Numbered from the stretch's first letter, positions 15,149-24,379 are shown. The stretch: 64,000 nucleotides of DNA from Filimonas zeae (GCF_014641615.1 NZ_BMIB01000003.1:682001-746000), one strand, 5' to 3'. Made by a program: numbers and translations. The notes: a model not told the origin generated them from the sequence alone.

Positions 15149-16768
15149 CTAGAGTTTTGGTTTTTGGGTACGTTGTTGTTCAAGAGACTCGGAGATGTTT
15201 GCTATAATTTCAATGAATTCGGATATTTTCTGCTTATATTCTGATTTTTCTGAGTCTGGGTTAGTGAGCCATTCTAATACTTTTTCTACCAATTCTCCCT
15301 TTTTTGTTTGCCTTTTGAGGCGGTCTTTTTCTGCCCTAATTTTATCTATATGGTTTTGGAATGGTGATGGATAATAGTCTTCTAAGCAATTGTTTTTTAA
15401 ATTGATAAAATGTTCTGGATTCCAACTTTTGTATCTTTCTTTTAGTTTTTCAATTGCATTTAAGCCTGCAGAGTCCCCGTCTGTTATTACCCAAACCCGA
15501 TTCTCATATATAGAACTGGTATGTAGGAATAGAAACAGATTGTTTAAGTCTTTAAATTTTGATTCTACATCGGCGGCTCCTTGAGAAGCTATGGTTCTGA
15601 TTTTGCCTTTTAGGTTGGGAAAATAGAATGGGATCAGGTATTCTCGGAAAAATCTTTCGGCTGTTGATTCCTCAAATATAATATAGGCAGAATACATTTC
15701 AAAATCATGAAAGTCATAGCCTAACAACTCTAGCACCTTTTTTCTTTCTGAAACGGAATTGTCAATTGCCTTAATTACTGATGTGTTTAAATTATGGAAT
15801 TGATCGTTATGTTCAATAGCTTCGATGCAGAAAATTTTTGAATCCGGAACGGATCCAAGATATTTAAGAGTTATATTAGAATGCGTGGATATGATGAATT
15901 GATTTCTTGCTGATTTTTCAACTATTAAATTTAGGAGCTTTTTCAATACTTGAGGGTGCAGGTCGTTTTCTAATTCTTCAATTAAGAAGACTTTACCTTC
16001 TTCTGTTAATAGTATTATTATTAGCCCAAGTATATTGATAACGCCTTCTCCCATTGACTCAATCGGAATAGTTTTGTTGTTTCCTGCATATATACCAAGT
16101 TTTGATTCATTGTTTTCTCCTGGAATAATTGCTATATCGAAGCCCATCAATTCCTTACATAGAGTTTGAAACTTTTCTCTAAACCTATAATTGTTGGATG
16201 TTTTTAATACTTTCGCAGCTAAGTTTTGAAAATCTTCATAAATCGCAAATGTGTTTGTTTTGCCGAATTGAGTTCCTGAATAGTTTCTCTTTCTTTTGGC
16301 AAAAAACGGATAAAAGAGATTTTGCTTTTCTTCAGAGTTTGGCAGTGAAATAAATTCTCGTGTGAACGGACGTTCATTATTATTTACAGAGTTGTAATCT
16401 TTTAAAGTCAAAGGAGATTGGGTTTCTTGTTCTGTTATCATGCTAGATGAGCTGCCAAATATAGAAATAGAGAATTTTACATAAGCGTGTTCTGTTTTTG
16501 AATTGAGCATTTGCTTTGTATGTGAAAATGTTGCATGGTCTTCTACCGAAATATCCTTAATATTTAGAAGGATTTCCAGATAGGATTCATTTATTCTAAT
16601 GTCGGATTGATCTATACTATATTCTTGTTGTAATCGATAAATTGCTTTAATTATTGATGATTTTCCCGAGTTATTCACACCAGTTATGATGTTTATTCCC
16701 TTAGAAAAATCCAAATGTGCTTCAGTAAAACATCTGAAGTTATTGAGTTGCAAAGACTTTATATGCAT
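15149..16768 (-). CDS. OLD-family ATPase/TOPRIM nuclease
   Basis: A 539-residue protein of the overcoming-lysogenization-defect family, found in many anti-phage systems including Gabija GajA. The N-terminal ABC-type ATPase has MHIKSLQLNNFRCF, Walker A GVNNSGKS at 30-37, the signature ESMGEG at 237-242, Walker B VFLIEELEND at 260-269 and the H-loop STHS at 294-297. The C-terminal TOPRIM domain has IIFEESTAERFF, with the catalytic glutamate at 366 or 367, and VITDGDSAG with aspartates 430 and 432. All nuclease residues seem present, so it should cut or nick DNA. It converges with the helicase operon, 151 bases away, instead of sharing its operon as in Gabija. Confidence 0.88.
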   Translation of the reverse strand: MHIKSLQLNNFRCFTEAHLDFSKGINIITGVNNSGKSSIIKAIYRLQQEYSIDQSDIRINESYLEILLNIKDISVEDHATFSHTKQMLNSKTEHAYVKFSISIFGSSSSMITEQETQSPLTLKDYNSVNNNERPFTREFISLPNSEEKQNLFYPFFAKRKRNYSGTQFGKTNTFAIYEDFQNLAAKVLKTSNNYRFREKFQTLCKELMGFDIAIIPGENNESKLGIYAGNNKTIPIESMGEGVINILGLIIILLTEEGKVFLIEELENDLHPQVLKKLLNLIVEKSARNQFIISTHSNITLKYLGSVPDSKIFCIEAIEHNDQFHNLNTSVIKAIDNSVSERKKVLELLGYDFHDFEMYSAYIIFEESTAERFFREYLIPFYFPNLKGKIRTIASQGAADVESKFKDLNNLFLFLHTSSIYENRVWVITDGDSAGLNAIEKLKERYKSWNPEHFINLKNNCLEDYYPSPFQNHIDKIRAEKDRLKRQTKKGELVEKVLEWLTNPDSEKSEYKQKISEFIEIIANISESLEQQRTQKPKL

Positions 16769-16928
16769 TTGTTTAGAGTATAGAAGCTAAGATAAAATTA
16801 CGAATTGGATTTATAGGTAGAGCCTTTAGGTTGATCTAAATTTCGTAAATCTAGCTTGGTTGTTTTATTCCGTACTTCCGTATCAAAATCCCCCACATTC
16901 CTATCATTCCCCGCTCCTCCGCACCCCT

Positions 16929-16936
16929 TAACTTTG
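16929..16936 (+). promoter_or_regulatory. -7 element (TAACTTTG) for alcohol dehydrogenase
   Basis: TAnnTTTG match 25 bases before the ATG at 16962. No clear -33 TTG at the usual distance. Confidence 0.4.
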
Positions 16937-16961
16937 CACCGTAAAACAAAATCATCCGTCT

Positions 16962-18131
16962 ATGAACAATTTTGAGTTATATAACCCTACGCGGTTAGTA
17001 TTCGGCGAGGGACAGATTGCTAAACTGAAAGACCTGGTGCCTAAGCAGGCGCGGGTTATTATGGTATATGGCGGTGGCAGTATTTTTAAGAACGGGATTT
17101 ATGAGCAGGTGAAAGCGGCGCTGGAAGGTTTTACGGTTACGGAATTTGGGGGTATTGAAGCCAACCCGCATTATGAAACACTGATGAAAGCGGTGGAACT
17201 GATCCGCAGCGAAAAGCTGGATTTTATTCTGGCTGTGGGTGGTGGTTCGGTTATTGACGGGGCTAAGTTTATTTCAGCGGCGGTGCATTTTGAGGGCGAT
17301 ACCAAAGAGATTCTGTACAAGCGAATGTCAATCCGCGAAAATGCAGTGCCTTTTGGTTCGGTGCTCACGATTCCGGCTACGGGTAGTGAAATGAATTCCG
17401 GATCGGTAGTTACCATTGCGGCTACGCAGGAGAAACTGCCTTTTGGCGGCCCGGCATTGTTTCCGGTGTTTTCTATCTGCGACCCTAAAGTGATTATATC
17501 TCTGCCGAAAAGGCAACTCCAGAATGGCGTGGTAGATGCATTTACGCATGTGATGGAGCAGTACCTCACCTACCCTGCTGATGCGTATTTACAGGATCGT
17601 TTTTCAGAAGGTATTCTGCAAACCCTGGTGGAGATAGGCCCTAAGGTGGTGGAGCAGCCAGACAACTACACCCTGGCGGCCAACTTTATGTGGAGTTGCA
17701 CCATGGCGCTGAACGGATTGATCCAGAAAGGTGTACCAACCGACTGGGCTACGCATATGATTGGCCATGAATTGACCGCGCTATATGGCATAGATCATGC
17801 CCGTACGCTGGCTATTATTGCCCCTAACCTGTACAAAGTGCTGTTTAGTGCTAAGAAGGAAAAGCTGGCGCAATACGGCCGCAGGGTATGGAATATTCAG
17901 GGTGATGATACAGAAACGATTGCCCGGGAGGCTATCCGCAAAACGGAGGAGTTTCTGGATATAATGGGTATGGATAGAAAGCTGGCTAATCACACTCCTG
18001 ATTATGCGCAAACGGCAGATATTATAGTAAAGCGTTTTGAGGCCCGTGGATGGGTTAAACTGGGCGAAAATGGTATTGTTACACCCGATAAGGTGAAGGA
18101 GATTGTAGAATTGAGTTATAACGGTTCATAA
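16962..18131 (+). CDS. yqhD: Iron-type NADPH-dependent alcohol/aldehyde dehydrogenase (YqhD-like)
   Basis: A 389-residue member of the group III metal-dependent alcohol dehydrogenases, which reduce short aldehydes with NADPH. It begins MNNFELYNPTRLVFGEGQIA. The nucleotide-binding GGGSVIDGAKF is at about 93-103. Metal ligands are in DAFTHVMEQY (about 191-200) and in GHELTALYGIDHARTLAI (about 267-284), where both histidines are present. Length is normal. Such enzymes detoxify lipid-peroxidation aldehydes. It is a single gene right after the AT-rich island, with normal composition. Confidence 0.9.
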   Translation: MNNFELYNPTRLVFGEGQIAKLKDLVPKQARVIMVYGGGSIFKNGIYEQVKAALEGFTVTEFGGIEANPHYETLMKAVELIRSEKLDFILAVGGGSVIDGAKFISAAVHFEGDTKEILYKRMSIRENAVPFGSVLTIPATGSEMNSGSVVTIAATQEKLPFGGPALFPVFSICDPKVIISLPKRQLQNGVVDAFTHVMEQYLTYPADAYLQDRFSEGILQTLVEIGPKVVEQPDNYTLAANFMWSCTMALNGLIQKGVPTDWATHMIGHELTALYGIDHARTLAIIAPNLYKVLFSAKKEKLAQYGRRVWNIQGDDTETIAREAIRKTEEFLDIMGMDRKLANHTPDYAQTADIIVKRFEARGWVKLGENGIVTPDKVKEIVELSYNGS

Positions 18132-18184
18132 TTATTAGTGCGTCAGGCTATTGTTTCAATTTTACTATTTTTATAATAAATAGA

Positions 18185-19060
18185 ATGGTTATGGAACAAA
18201 TGCCTGGCGCTTACTTTCGTACTACCGATCAACGGAAGATAGCCAAACGGTGCGGGCATGGCTGCGTTATATGCGGGCAGCTGATTACAGGTTATTACCA
18301 CACCAGAGAAAATGCCGGTACCCGTTATGGCAGGGTTGAAGCGGCTGCTACCGTATTGTTATGCACTCAGCACTGGCGACAGCTGCGGGCGGGTATTCTT
18401 ACTCAGAAGCAGTTGGAAGCTGCTATTAATGCTCCTTATAATTTACAAAAAAGTAAAGCGGTAATAAAGCCGCTCACTGCTGCTACAAACAGCCTGTCGG
18501 TAACATTGGGACATATTATGTTTTATGTCAACTATGACTTTACCCATACTATAGAATCAATAATTCATAGTGTTAATAACACTTCCTACACTTATAATGG
18601 CGGCAACAATCTGTACCCGCTAACCGTAGACGAAACAAAGCTGTTGGCCATAAACATACTGGATAAACGCATCAGCTTTAGCCTGATGCTGTATAATGAT
18701 TATAATGAGTTGCTGCTGAACCTGAACAGGAATATAGTCAATTACGTTGCGGATAATATAGACTGCCGTATAAGCGGAGAAACACTTACTGTTACACAGG
18801 CTGATACGGAACTGCTACAGCTACAGTATAACAAAGAAGAGGCGGGTTTAACATTTAACCATGCTCATTTTCAACTGAACGGTGTGCAGTGTGTTGTGAG
18901 TGACGGCATTTTGTTGGTTAACGGCGCTCAACTGTCTGTTACAACAGAAGAACTTTGTAAGCCTACTCCATTTGGGATAGTTATTGGCGCAAAACAGGAG
19001 TTTACTCCCTGCGTAACGCATCTGGAAAAAATAAGCAGGGTACACACGGCCACTATTTAG
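18185..19060 (+). CDS. Protein with degenerate HNH-type zinc motif
   Basis: A 291-residue protein. The N-terminus resembles a HNH endonuclease of the CxxC type: IAKRCGHGCVICGQLITGYY with cysteines 27 and 30, histidine 39, then LLCTQHW with cysteine 60 and histidine 63. The usual asparagine and second catalytic histidine are not clear, so nuclease activity is doubtful. From about 95 a beta-rich region follows (LGHIMFYVNYDFTHTIES, ISFSLMLYNDYNELLLNLNR) that I do not recognise. ATGs at 18185 and 18191 are both possible. It may be a nuclease-derived regulator or stress protein. No phage genes are nearby. Confidence 0.6.
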   Translation: MVMEQMPGAYFRTTDQRKIAKRCGHGCVICGQLITGYYHTRENAGTRYGRVEAAATVLLCTQHWRQLRAGILTQKQLEAAINAPYNLQKSKAVIKPLTAATNSLSVTLGHIMFYVNYDFTHTIESIIHSVNNTSYTYNGGNNLYPLTVDETKLLAINILDKRISFSLMLYNDYNELLLNLNRNIVNYVADNIDCRISGETLTVTQADTELLQLQYNKEEAGLTFNHAHFQLNGVQCVVSDGILLVNGAQLSVTTEELCKPTPFGIVIGAKQEFTPCVTHLEKISRVHTATI

Positions 19061-19168
19061 TTTATCCGGTACCATACGGCATCACAACCACAATCAGCCT
19101 TCCGCCTGCCTGCCGTCATTCCCCGCCGGCGGCGTGCCAGCTAGTTTTACGCCATAAAACAATCTACT

Positions 19169-19627
19169 ATGGCAGTTGAACATGTATACGATGTAACCGT
19201 TACCTGGCAGCACGACAGAAAGGGAATTATGCAATCTTCTGCATTGAATAAAACGGTGGAGGTGGCTACTCCGCCGGAATTTGCCAAAGGCATGGCCGGT
19301 ATCTGGTCGCCGGAGCATCTGCTGGTAGCAGCAGTAAACAGTTGTCTTATGACCACCTTTCTGGCTATTGCCGAAAACTTTAATCTGGAGTATGTATCGT
19401 TTACCTCTCACGGTACAGGTAAGCTGGCAATGGTGGATGGTAAGTATATGATCAGTGAAATTACTTTAACGCCGGAAGTGGTGATTACAGAAGAAAATGC
19501 ACGCGATAAGGCGGAAAAAGTATTGGTAAAGTCTGAAAAAGCCTGTCTTATTTCCAACTCTGTAAAGTCGGCCATTCATTTTCATCCGGTAATTATCGTA
19601 CAAAGCGAAGTGCCGGTTCAGGCCTGA
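19169..19627 (+). CDS. OsmC-family peroxiredoxin
   Basis: A 152-residue protein of the OsmC/Ohr fold, which reduces organic hydroperoxides with two cysteines. Cysteine 59 lies in SPEHLLVAAVNSCLMTTF and cysteine 126 in KACLISNSVKSAI, both at the expected sites. It starts MAVEHVYDVTVTWQHDRKG. The pattern is closer to the general OsmC group than to Ohr. No regulator is adjacent. Confidence 0.9.
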   Translation: MAVEHVYDVTVTWQHDRKGIMQSSALNKTVEVATPPEFAKGMAGIWSPEHLLVAAVNSCLMTTFLAIAENFNLEYVSFTSHGTGKLAMVDGKYMISEITLTPEVVITEENARDKAEKVLVKSEKACLISNSVKSAIHFHPVIIVQSEVPVQA

Positions 19628-19708
19628 TAGTGTAACAGCAATCAATTTTAGCGCTGATGTAGAAACTGCTGTTAAAACAGTATTACCTCACAGTTTATTA
19701 TACTATAT

Positions 19709-19846
19709 ATGGATTCATTGACAACAGATCCGGGCATGGCTTTCTGGGCCGGGCTAAGCCTGCTGGTTTTTGGCTTTGGTAGTTTTTTAATGCTTGTTAC
19801 CCAGCGCATTCTAAAAATGAGGGTAAAGGCTAATCGTATTCACTGA
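19709..19846 (+). CDS. 45-residue single-pass membrane protein
   Basis: Short ORF ATG 19709 to TGA 19846: MDSLTTDPGMAFWAGLSLLV, continuing FGFGSFLMLVTQRILKMRVK and ending ANRIH. One hydrophobic helix (about 11-31) with a basic C-terminus fits a small inner-membrane protein. It is followed directly by a good terminator, which supports transcription here. No family recognised. Confidence 0.5.
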   Translation: MDSLTTDPGMAFWAGLSLLVFGFGSFLMLVTQRILKMRVKANRIH

Positions 19847-19860
19847 TACCAGATTATATG

Positions 19861-19904
19861 CTGCCTGTAACAACATAAAGGTGCGGTTGCAGGCAGTGTT
19901 TTTT
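19861..19904 (+). terminator. Rho-independent terminator
   Basis: CTGCCTGTAAC (19861-19871) pairs with GTTGCAGGCAG (19886-19896) apart from one mismatch, followed by TGTTTTTT. It ends the OsmC/small-membrane-protein unit. Confidence 0.75.
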
Positions 19905-20007
19905 AGTTTACACCTATTGCATTCTTTTCTATACGGCTTAATGCTTCTGCGTAAAAAAGTATCACCATCCCGCAGTTTTGTATAACGCCCCTCCCCGGCT
20001 ATTCCTG

Positions 20008-20015
20008 TAATTTTG
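20008..20015 (+). promoter_or_regulatory. -7 element (TAATTTTG) for AraC gene
   Basis: TAnnTTTG match 36 bases before the ATG at 20052. The TTTG at 19977-19980 is 27 bases upstream, too far for a normal -33. Confidence 0.35.
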
Positions 20016-20051
20016 CTCTGATTACTGCCGTAATCGCAAAAACGAGGTGTT

Positions 20052-20939
20052 ATGGAGCATTATGAGCAACTGGATCATCTGTTACGGAATCAGGGCTATC
20101 CGCCGCCGGAAAACCCCATGCTGGGTGTAGTACGCTGTAATGGCAGCTGCGGCACCGGCACAAGGGTGTTTACGGGCGATTTCTATATCATCAGTATGAA
20201 GAAGATGAAGTCGGGCAGTATTACTTATGGCCGTACGCGTTATGATAATAATGGTGGTTCACTATACTTTGTAAAGCCGCAACAGCAGGTGATAATGAAG
20301 GATGTGGAGTTGGAAGAAGGTGGTTTTTCCATTTACATACGGGAAGATTACCTGTTTGGTCACCCTCTGCACAGCGAGATTAAGAAGTATCATTATTTTG
20401 AATATGAGATAAACGAGGCACTGCACCTCTCACCCTCCGAAGAAAAAGCTATCTGGGATCTGTTTGAGAAAATTGAAACCGAGTATCATAACAATCAGGA
20501 TGAGTACACCCGACAGATCATTCTCACGCATCTGGATGCAATACTGAAATACTCTCAACGATACTACAAACGGCAGTTTTTGAACCGGGCTGAGTTATCA
20601 GGCCATACGGTTACCCGTTTTAATCGTTTGCTGAACGAGTATATGGAAAGCGGTGAAATGGAAAAGCAGGGTACACCTTCCGTAAAATGCATGGCAGATC
20701 ACCTGCATGTAAGCCCCCGGTACCTGAGCGATCTGCTGAAAACAGAAACCGGTAAAACCGCACAGGAACTGATACACCTGTTTCTGATAAACGAGGCTAA
20801 AAACGTTCTGGCAGGCACCGGTAAAACGGTTTCTGAAATCGCCTATAGTCTGGGTTTTGAGAACCTTCCTTACTTTTCGCGGTTATTTAAAAAGCAGGTG
20901 GGTAAAACGCCTGTGGAGTATCGGAACTCATTGAATTAA
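20052..20939 (+). CDS. AraC-family transcription regulator
   Basis: A 295-residue regulator. The N-terminal half is a cupin-like sensor (FTGDFYIISMKKMKSGSITY, GGSLYFVKPQQQVIM). The C-terminal 100 residues hold two helix-turn-helix motifs: PSVKCMADHLHVSPRYLSDL and KTVSEIAYSLGFENLPYFSR, ending FKKQVGKTPVEYR, the usual AraC signature. It lies 31 bases upstream of the nitroreductase on the same strand, so that gene is its likely target and co-transcript. Effector unknown. Confidence 0.9.
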   Translation: MEHYEQLDHLLRNQGYPPPENPMLGVVRCNGSCGTGTRVFTGDFYIISMKKMKSGSITYGRTRYDNNGGSLYFVKPQQQVIMKDVELEEGGFSIYIREDYLFGHPLHSEIKKYHYFEYEINEALHLSPSEEKAIWDLFEKIETEYHNNQDEYTRQIILTHLDAILKYSQRYYKRQFLNRAELSGHTVTRFNRLLNEYMESGEMEKQGTPSVKCMADHLHVSPRYLSDLLKTETGKTAQELIHLFLINEAKNVLAGTGKTVSEIAYSLGFENLPYFSRLFKKQVGKTPVEYRNSLN

Positions 20940-20970
20940 GTAAAAAGTGAAAATTTAAAAGTAAAAAAAT

Positions 20971-21606
20971 ATGGCGCTGTTAGATGATTTGAATTGGCGT
21001 TACGCTGCCAAAGCGTACGACCCCGCTAAGAAAGTAAAGGATGAAGACCTGAATAAAATACTGGAAGCAGCACGGCTGGCCCCTACCTCCAGCGGTTTAC
21101 AACAGTTTAGGGTGCTGGTGGTAACCAATCAGGCTATTAAAGAAAAACTGAGCGCGTACGCACTCAATCCCGAAGTAATGCGCGATTGCTCGCACGTACT
21201 GGTTTTTGCCGCGTGGAATAATTATACCAGCGAGCGTATTGATACCATTTACGACCGCATGACGGAGGAAAGAGGATTGCCACAAGGGCGCTTTAGCAGC
21301 TACACTGATAAAATAAAAGGCATTTACCTGAACCAGACCGCAGAAGAAAACTTTATTCATACTGCCCGCCAGAGTTACATTGCTTTTGCTATGGCTATGG
21401 CACAGGCTGCAGAACTGCGTATTGACAGTACTCCTGCAGAAGGCTTTGACAATGCTATGGTAGATGAAGTGTTAGACTTGCATGCGAAGGGATTGAAAAG
21501 CGTAACCCTGCTGTATCTGGGATATCGCGATGCGGAGAAAGACTGGCTGGCACCGATGAAAAAAGTGCGAAACCAGATGGATGAGTTTGTGATATATGTG
21601 GATTAG
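20971..21606 (+). CDS. Nitroreductase-family flavoprotein (NfsB-like)
   Basis: A 211-residue FMN-dependent NAD(P)H oxidoreductase. Visible features are the FMN-phosphate region RYAAKAYDPAKKV, then LEAARLAPTSSGLQQFRVLV and the dimer-interface helices (ARQSYIAFAMAMAQAAELRI). The end SVTLLYLGYRDAEKDWLAP followed by KVR is typical of NfsB-like enzymes, which reduce nitroaromatics or quinones. Length is normal. It follows an AraC-type regulator, suggesting induction by a small aromatic or electrophile. Confidence 0.9.
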   Translation: MALLDDLNWRYAAKAYDPAKKVKDEDLNKILEAARLAPTSSGLQQFRVLVVTNQAIKEKLSAYALNPEVMRDCSHVLVFAAWNNYTSERIDTIYDRMTEERGLPQGRFSSYTDKIKGIYLNQTAEENFIHTARQSYIAFAMAMAQAAELRIDSTPAEGFDNAMVDEVLDLHAKGLKSVTLLYLGYRDAEKDWLAPMKKVRNQMDEFVIYVD

Positions 21607-21611
21607 TTAAA

Positions 21612-21645
21612 ACTTTCCCCGTCTGGTGGAAACTGGCGGGGGATT
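21612..21645 (+). terminator. Probable terminator after nitroreductase
   Basis: TCCCCG and CGGGGGA arms with an imperfect inner stem, followed by TTTGTTTTATTT. Confidence 0.5.
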
Positions 21646-21747
21646 TGTTTTATTTCCAATATCGTAAACTTTCTTCCTGTTTGCGTTTCTCCTCCGCCCC
21701 CTTCTGCCCCCACCTTTGCGCCCTAACCCTTTAAATAATAACACAAG

Positions 21748-24321
21748 ATGTTACCAAAAAAGCTATGGGCACTGTTACTCGCCTGCCTGTGCACTACTGC
21801 TATGTTTGCCCAGGAGGGCGTTATCTCCGGTAGTGTAAAAACCAAATCAGGAATGGCAGTTGCATTTCCCGTTATCAGTATTGCAGAAAAGAAATTGACT
21901 ATTGTTGGTAATGATACCGGCTATTTCCGTTTCAGTAAGCTGGCCTATGGTACTTACACCCTTTCAGTTAGTTACCTGGGAGAAGTGTTATATACACAGC
22001 AGGTTACCCTAAACGGGGCTGAACAGGCGCTAAGCCTGCAGGTAGTGCATACCACCCACACGATGGATGAGGTAAAGATTATCGGCGTTAAACCGGTAAT
22101 TGCCCGCCAGAGTGATTATGTAGGTAAAATGCCGCTGAACAATATGGAGAATGCGCAGGTATATACCGGCATTAGCAGCACGCTTATTACCCAGCAGAAA
22201 ATATACAATATGGATGATGTGGTGCGTAATGCGCCGGGTATTAATAAAAGCAACGACGGCTGGCCGGGCAGTTTAATGTATGGTGGCGTTACTTATGTAA
22301 GCCGCGGATTCAGCACCGAAGTACGTGCATTAAACGGATTGGCTTCTAATGTGGTAATGCCTTCTGACGTGCAGAACCTTTCTAAAATTGAAGTAATTAA
22401 AGGGCCCTCTGCTACCCTGTTTGGAAGTGTGATAACCTCTTACGGTGGTTTAATTAACCGCGTAACCAAAAAGCCTTACGAAGAATTCAGCGTGGCGGTA
22501 GATGCCGCTGCGGGTTCGTATAACTTTCAGCGCCTGGGTTTGGATGCCAACATGCCCATCAACAAAGAGAAAACCTTTCTGGCCAGGTTAAACGTGGCTA
22601 CCAGCAATCAGGGCAATTTTACCGATAATGGTGGTTATTATAAAAACACGCTACTGGCACCTGCTTTTACCTATAAGCTGAACGATAAGGTAAAGATTGA
22701 CCTGAGCAGTGAAATATACAGCACTAAAACAGCCGGTGGCAGCATGGGCGTTATATTCACGTTGTTACCCAGTGCTGTAAAGCAATACACCGCACAGATA
22801 TTGAGTGGAATGGGTTTGCCTGCTGCCAATATCAACGCTATTGTAAACCAGATGCCTTCTACGGTGAAAGAGGCGTTTGGTACAGAGAATGTAAACGAGT
22901 TTGGGCTGGACAGGTTCCGGTCATTTATGAACAAGAACATGACTGCCAACAGCCAGGCCATGAATCTGAATGCAACGGTTACTTATAAGCTGAGTCCGCA
23001 GTGGACTTCTACTACTTCAGCGCTGTATGTATCCGGCAGTGACGAAGGCTACGAAGGCCGTTTTATCTTACTGCCCAATGTGGTTCAGGCTTTGCTTACC
23101 AGTCTGCCTACCGGTAACATCAGCTTTGGTACACCGGGTGCGGATTATCTGGGCCGTAACTCCCGCAAGTTTGAGTCATCGCTCAGCACCCATCAGATTC
23201 AGCAGAACTTTACAGGCGATTTTCATATTGGTCAGCTGCGCAACAGAATGGTAATTGGGCTGGATTATTACCACTACAACAGCAGCTCGTACTGGCGCAA
23301 CTTTAACGGTACCCTGTTTACGGTGCCTTTCGAAAACTTTTTTGATGTAGTGAAGCTGAAAGGCAATGCTCCTAACTACTACGATTTTGAGAAAAACCGG
23401 TTGGATAATCTGTTTGAAACCAAACAGATTGGCACATACGATTACGGAACCAAAAACAATATTTACAGTGCTTTTGTAAACGATGTGCTGAATCTTACCG
23501 GTAACCTGTTTCTGAACGCCGGTTTACGCTTTGACCGCTTTGTGGCTAAAGGTCGCTATGATGGTATTAACGATGAATGGACAGAAGGTTTTAATCAGAA
23601 TGCACTGGCGCCTAAATTTGGCGTGGTGTACCAGCCGGTGGCCAACAAATTGAGTGTATTTGCCAACTACCAAACCGGCTTCCGTAATGTAAATGGTACA
23701 GATGAAAAGGGAAGCGCTTTTAAACCTGAGCAGTCTTACCAATGGGAAACCGGTGTAAAATATGCGCTGTTCAATGGCAACTTTACCGGTACTTTCAGCT
23801 ACTATAATATCACGGTTAATGATATTGTACGCAACAACCCCAACAACATCTTCTTCAGCATACAGGATGGTACGCAAAAAAGCAAAGGTTTTGAGGCAGA
23901 AATACTGGGTAATCCCACGCCTCAGTTTAACGTTATGTTAGGTTATGCCTATAATAACAGTAAATATGTACGTGCCGATGCATCGGTAGATGGCCTGCGC
24001 CCTATAACTGCCGGCCCTTACCATCAGGGTAACATATGGCTGCATTATCATTTCAAAGAAAAAACCTTCCTGAACAACTTCAGTATTGGAGCAGGTGGTA
24101 ACTATGTAGGTAGAACCTGGGCCATGAACCTGAAACCAGATGGTGCTTTTTATGTACCGGCTTACACGCTGGTAAACGCCAAAATATCTTACGACCGTAA
24201 TAACTACTCTTTAACCATGCGGGTAAACAACCTGCTGGATGAAGATATCTGGACCGGTAGCTCCAGCATACGCCCCCAGATGCCAAGGCAGTTTGTAGGT
24301 AGTGTGGCTATTAAGTTTTAA
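21748..24321 (+). CDS. TonB-dependent siderophore-type receptor
   Basis: An 857-residue outer-membrane receptor. Signal peptide to about 21 (CTTAMFAQ), CarboxypepD_reg-like domain to about 105 (ISGSVKTKSGMAVAFPVISI), then a plug with DEVKIIGVKPVIARQSDYVG, DDVVRNAPGINKSNDGWPGS, YVSRGFSTEV and IEVIKGPSATLFGS, typical of the TonB siderophore receptor group. The barrel ends RQFVGSVAIKF with terminal phenylalanine. The plug reads GSVITSYGGLINRVTKKPYE, with VITS in place of the usual GG..N segment, a mild variation. No siderophore synthesis or FecR-type regulator is adjacent. The receptor at 26864-29215 is a relative. Confidence 0.93.
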   Translation: MLPKKLWALLLACLCTTAMFAQEGVISGSVKTKSGMAVAFPVISIAEKKLTIVGNDTGYFRFSKLAYGTYTLSVSYLGEVLYTQQVTLNGAEQALSLQVVHTTHTMDEVKIIGVKPVIARQSDYVGKMPLNNMENAQVYTGISSTLITQQKIYNMDDVVRNAPGINKSNDGWPGSLMYGGVTYVSRGFSTEVRALNGLASNVVMPSDVQNLSKIEVIKGPSATLFGSVITSYGGLINRVTKKPYEEFSVAVDAAAGSYNFQRLGLDANMPINKEKTFLARLNVATSNQGNFTDNGGYYKNTLLAPAFTYKLNDKVKIDLSSEIYSTKTAGGSMGVIFTLLPSAVKQYTAQILSGMGLPAANINAIVNQMPSTVKEAFGTENVNEFGLDRFRSFMNKNMTANSQAMNLNATVTYKLSPQWTSTTSALYVSGSDEGYEGRFILLPNVVQALLTSLPTGNISFGTPGADYLGRNSRKFESSLSTHQIQQNFTGDFHIGQLRNRMVIGLDYYHYNSSSYWRNFNGTLFTVPFENFFDVVKLKGNAPNYYDFEKNRLDNLFETKQIGTYDYGTKNNIYSAFVNDVLNLTGNLFLNAGLRFDRFVAKGRYDGINDEWTEGFNQNALAPKFGVVYQPVANKLSVFANYQTGFRNVNGTDEKGSAFKPEQSYQWETGVKYALFNGNFTGTFSYYNITVNDIVRNNPNNIFFSIQDGTQKSKGFEAEILGNPTPQFNVMLGYAYNNSKYVRADASVDGLRPITAGPYHQGNIWLHYHFKEKTFLNNFSIGAGGNYVGRTWAMNLKPDGAFYVPAYTLVNAKISYDRNNYSLTMRVNNLLDEDIWTGSSSIRPQMPRQFVGSVAIKF

Positions 24322-24338
24322 CGGCTGCTTTTGCAGAT

Positions 24339-24379
24339 AAAGCCGGGTGTGTTTGAGTAAGGCACACCCGGCTTTTTTA
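24339..24379. terminator. Bidirectional terminator between convergent genes
   Basis: AAAGCCGGGTGTG (24339-24351) and CACACCCGGCTTTT (24363-24376) form a long GC-rich stem with A and T runs outside. It serves the receptor and the tail-fibre-like gene. Confidence 0.85.
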
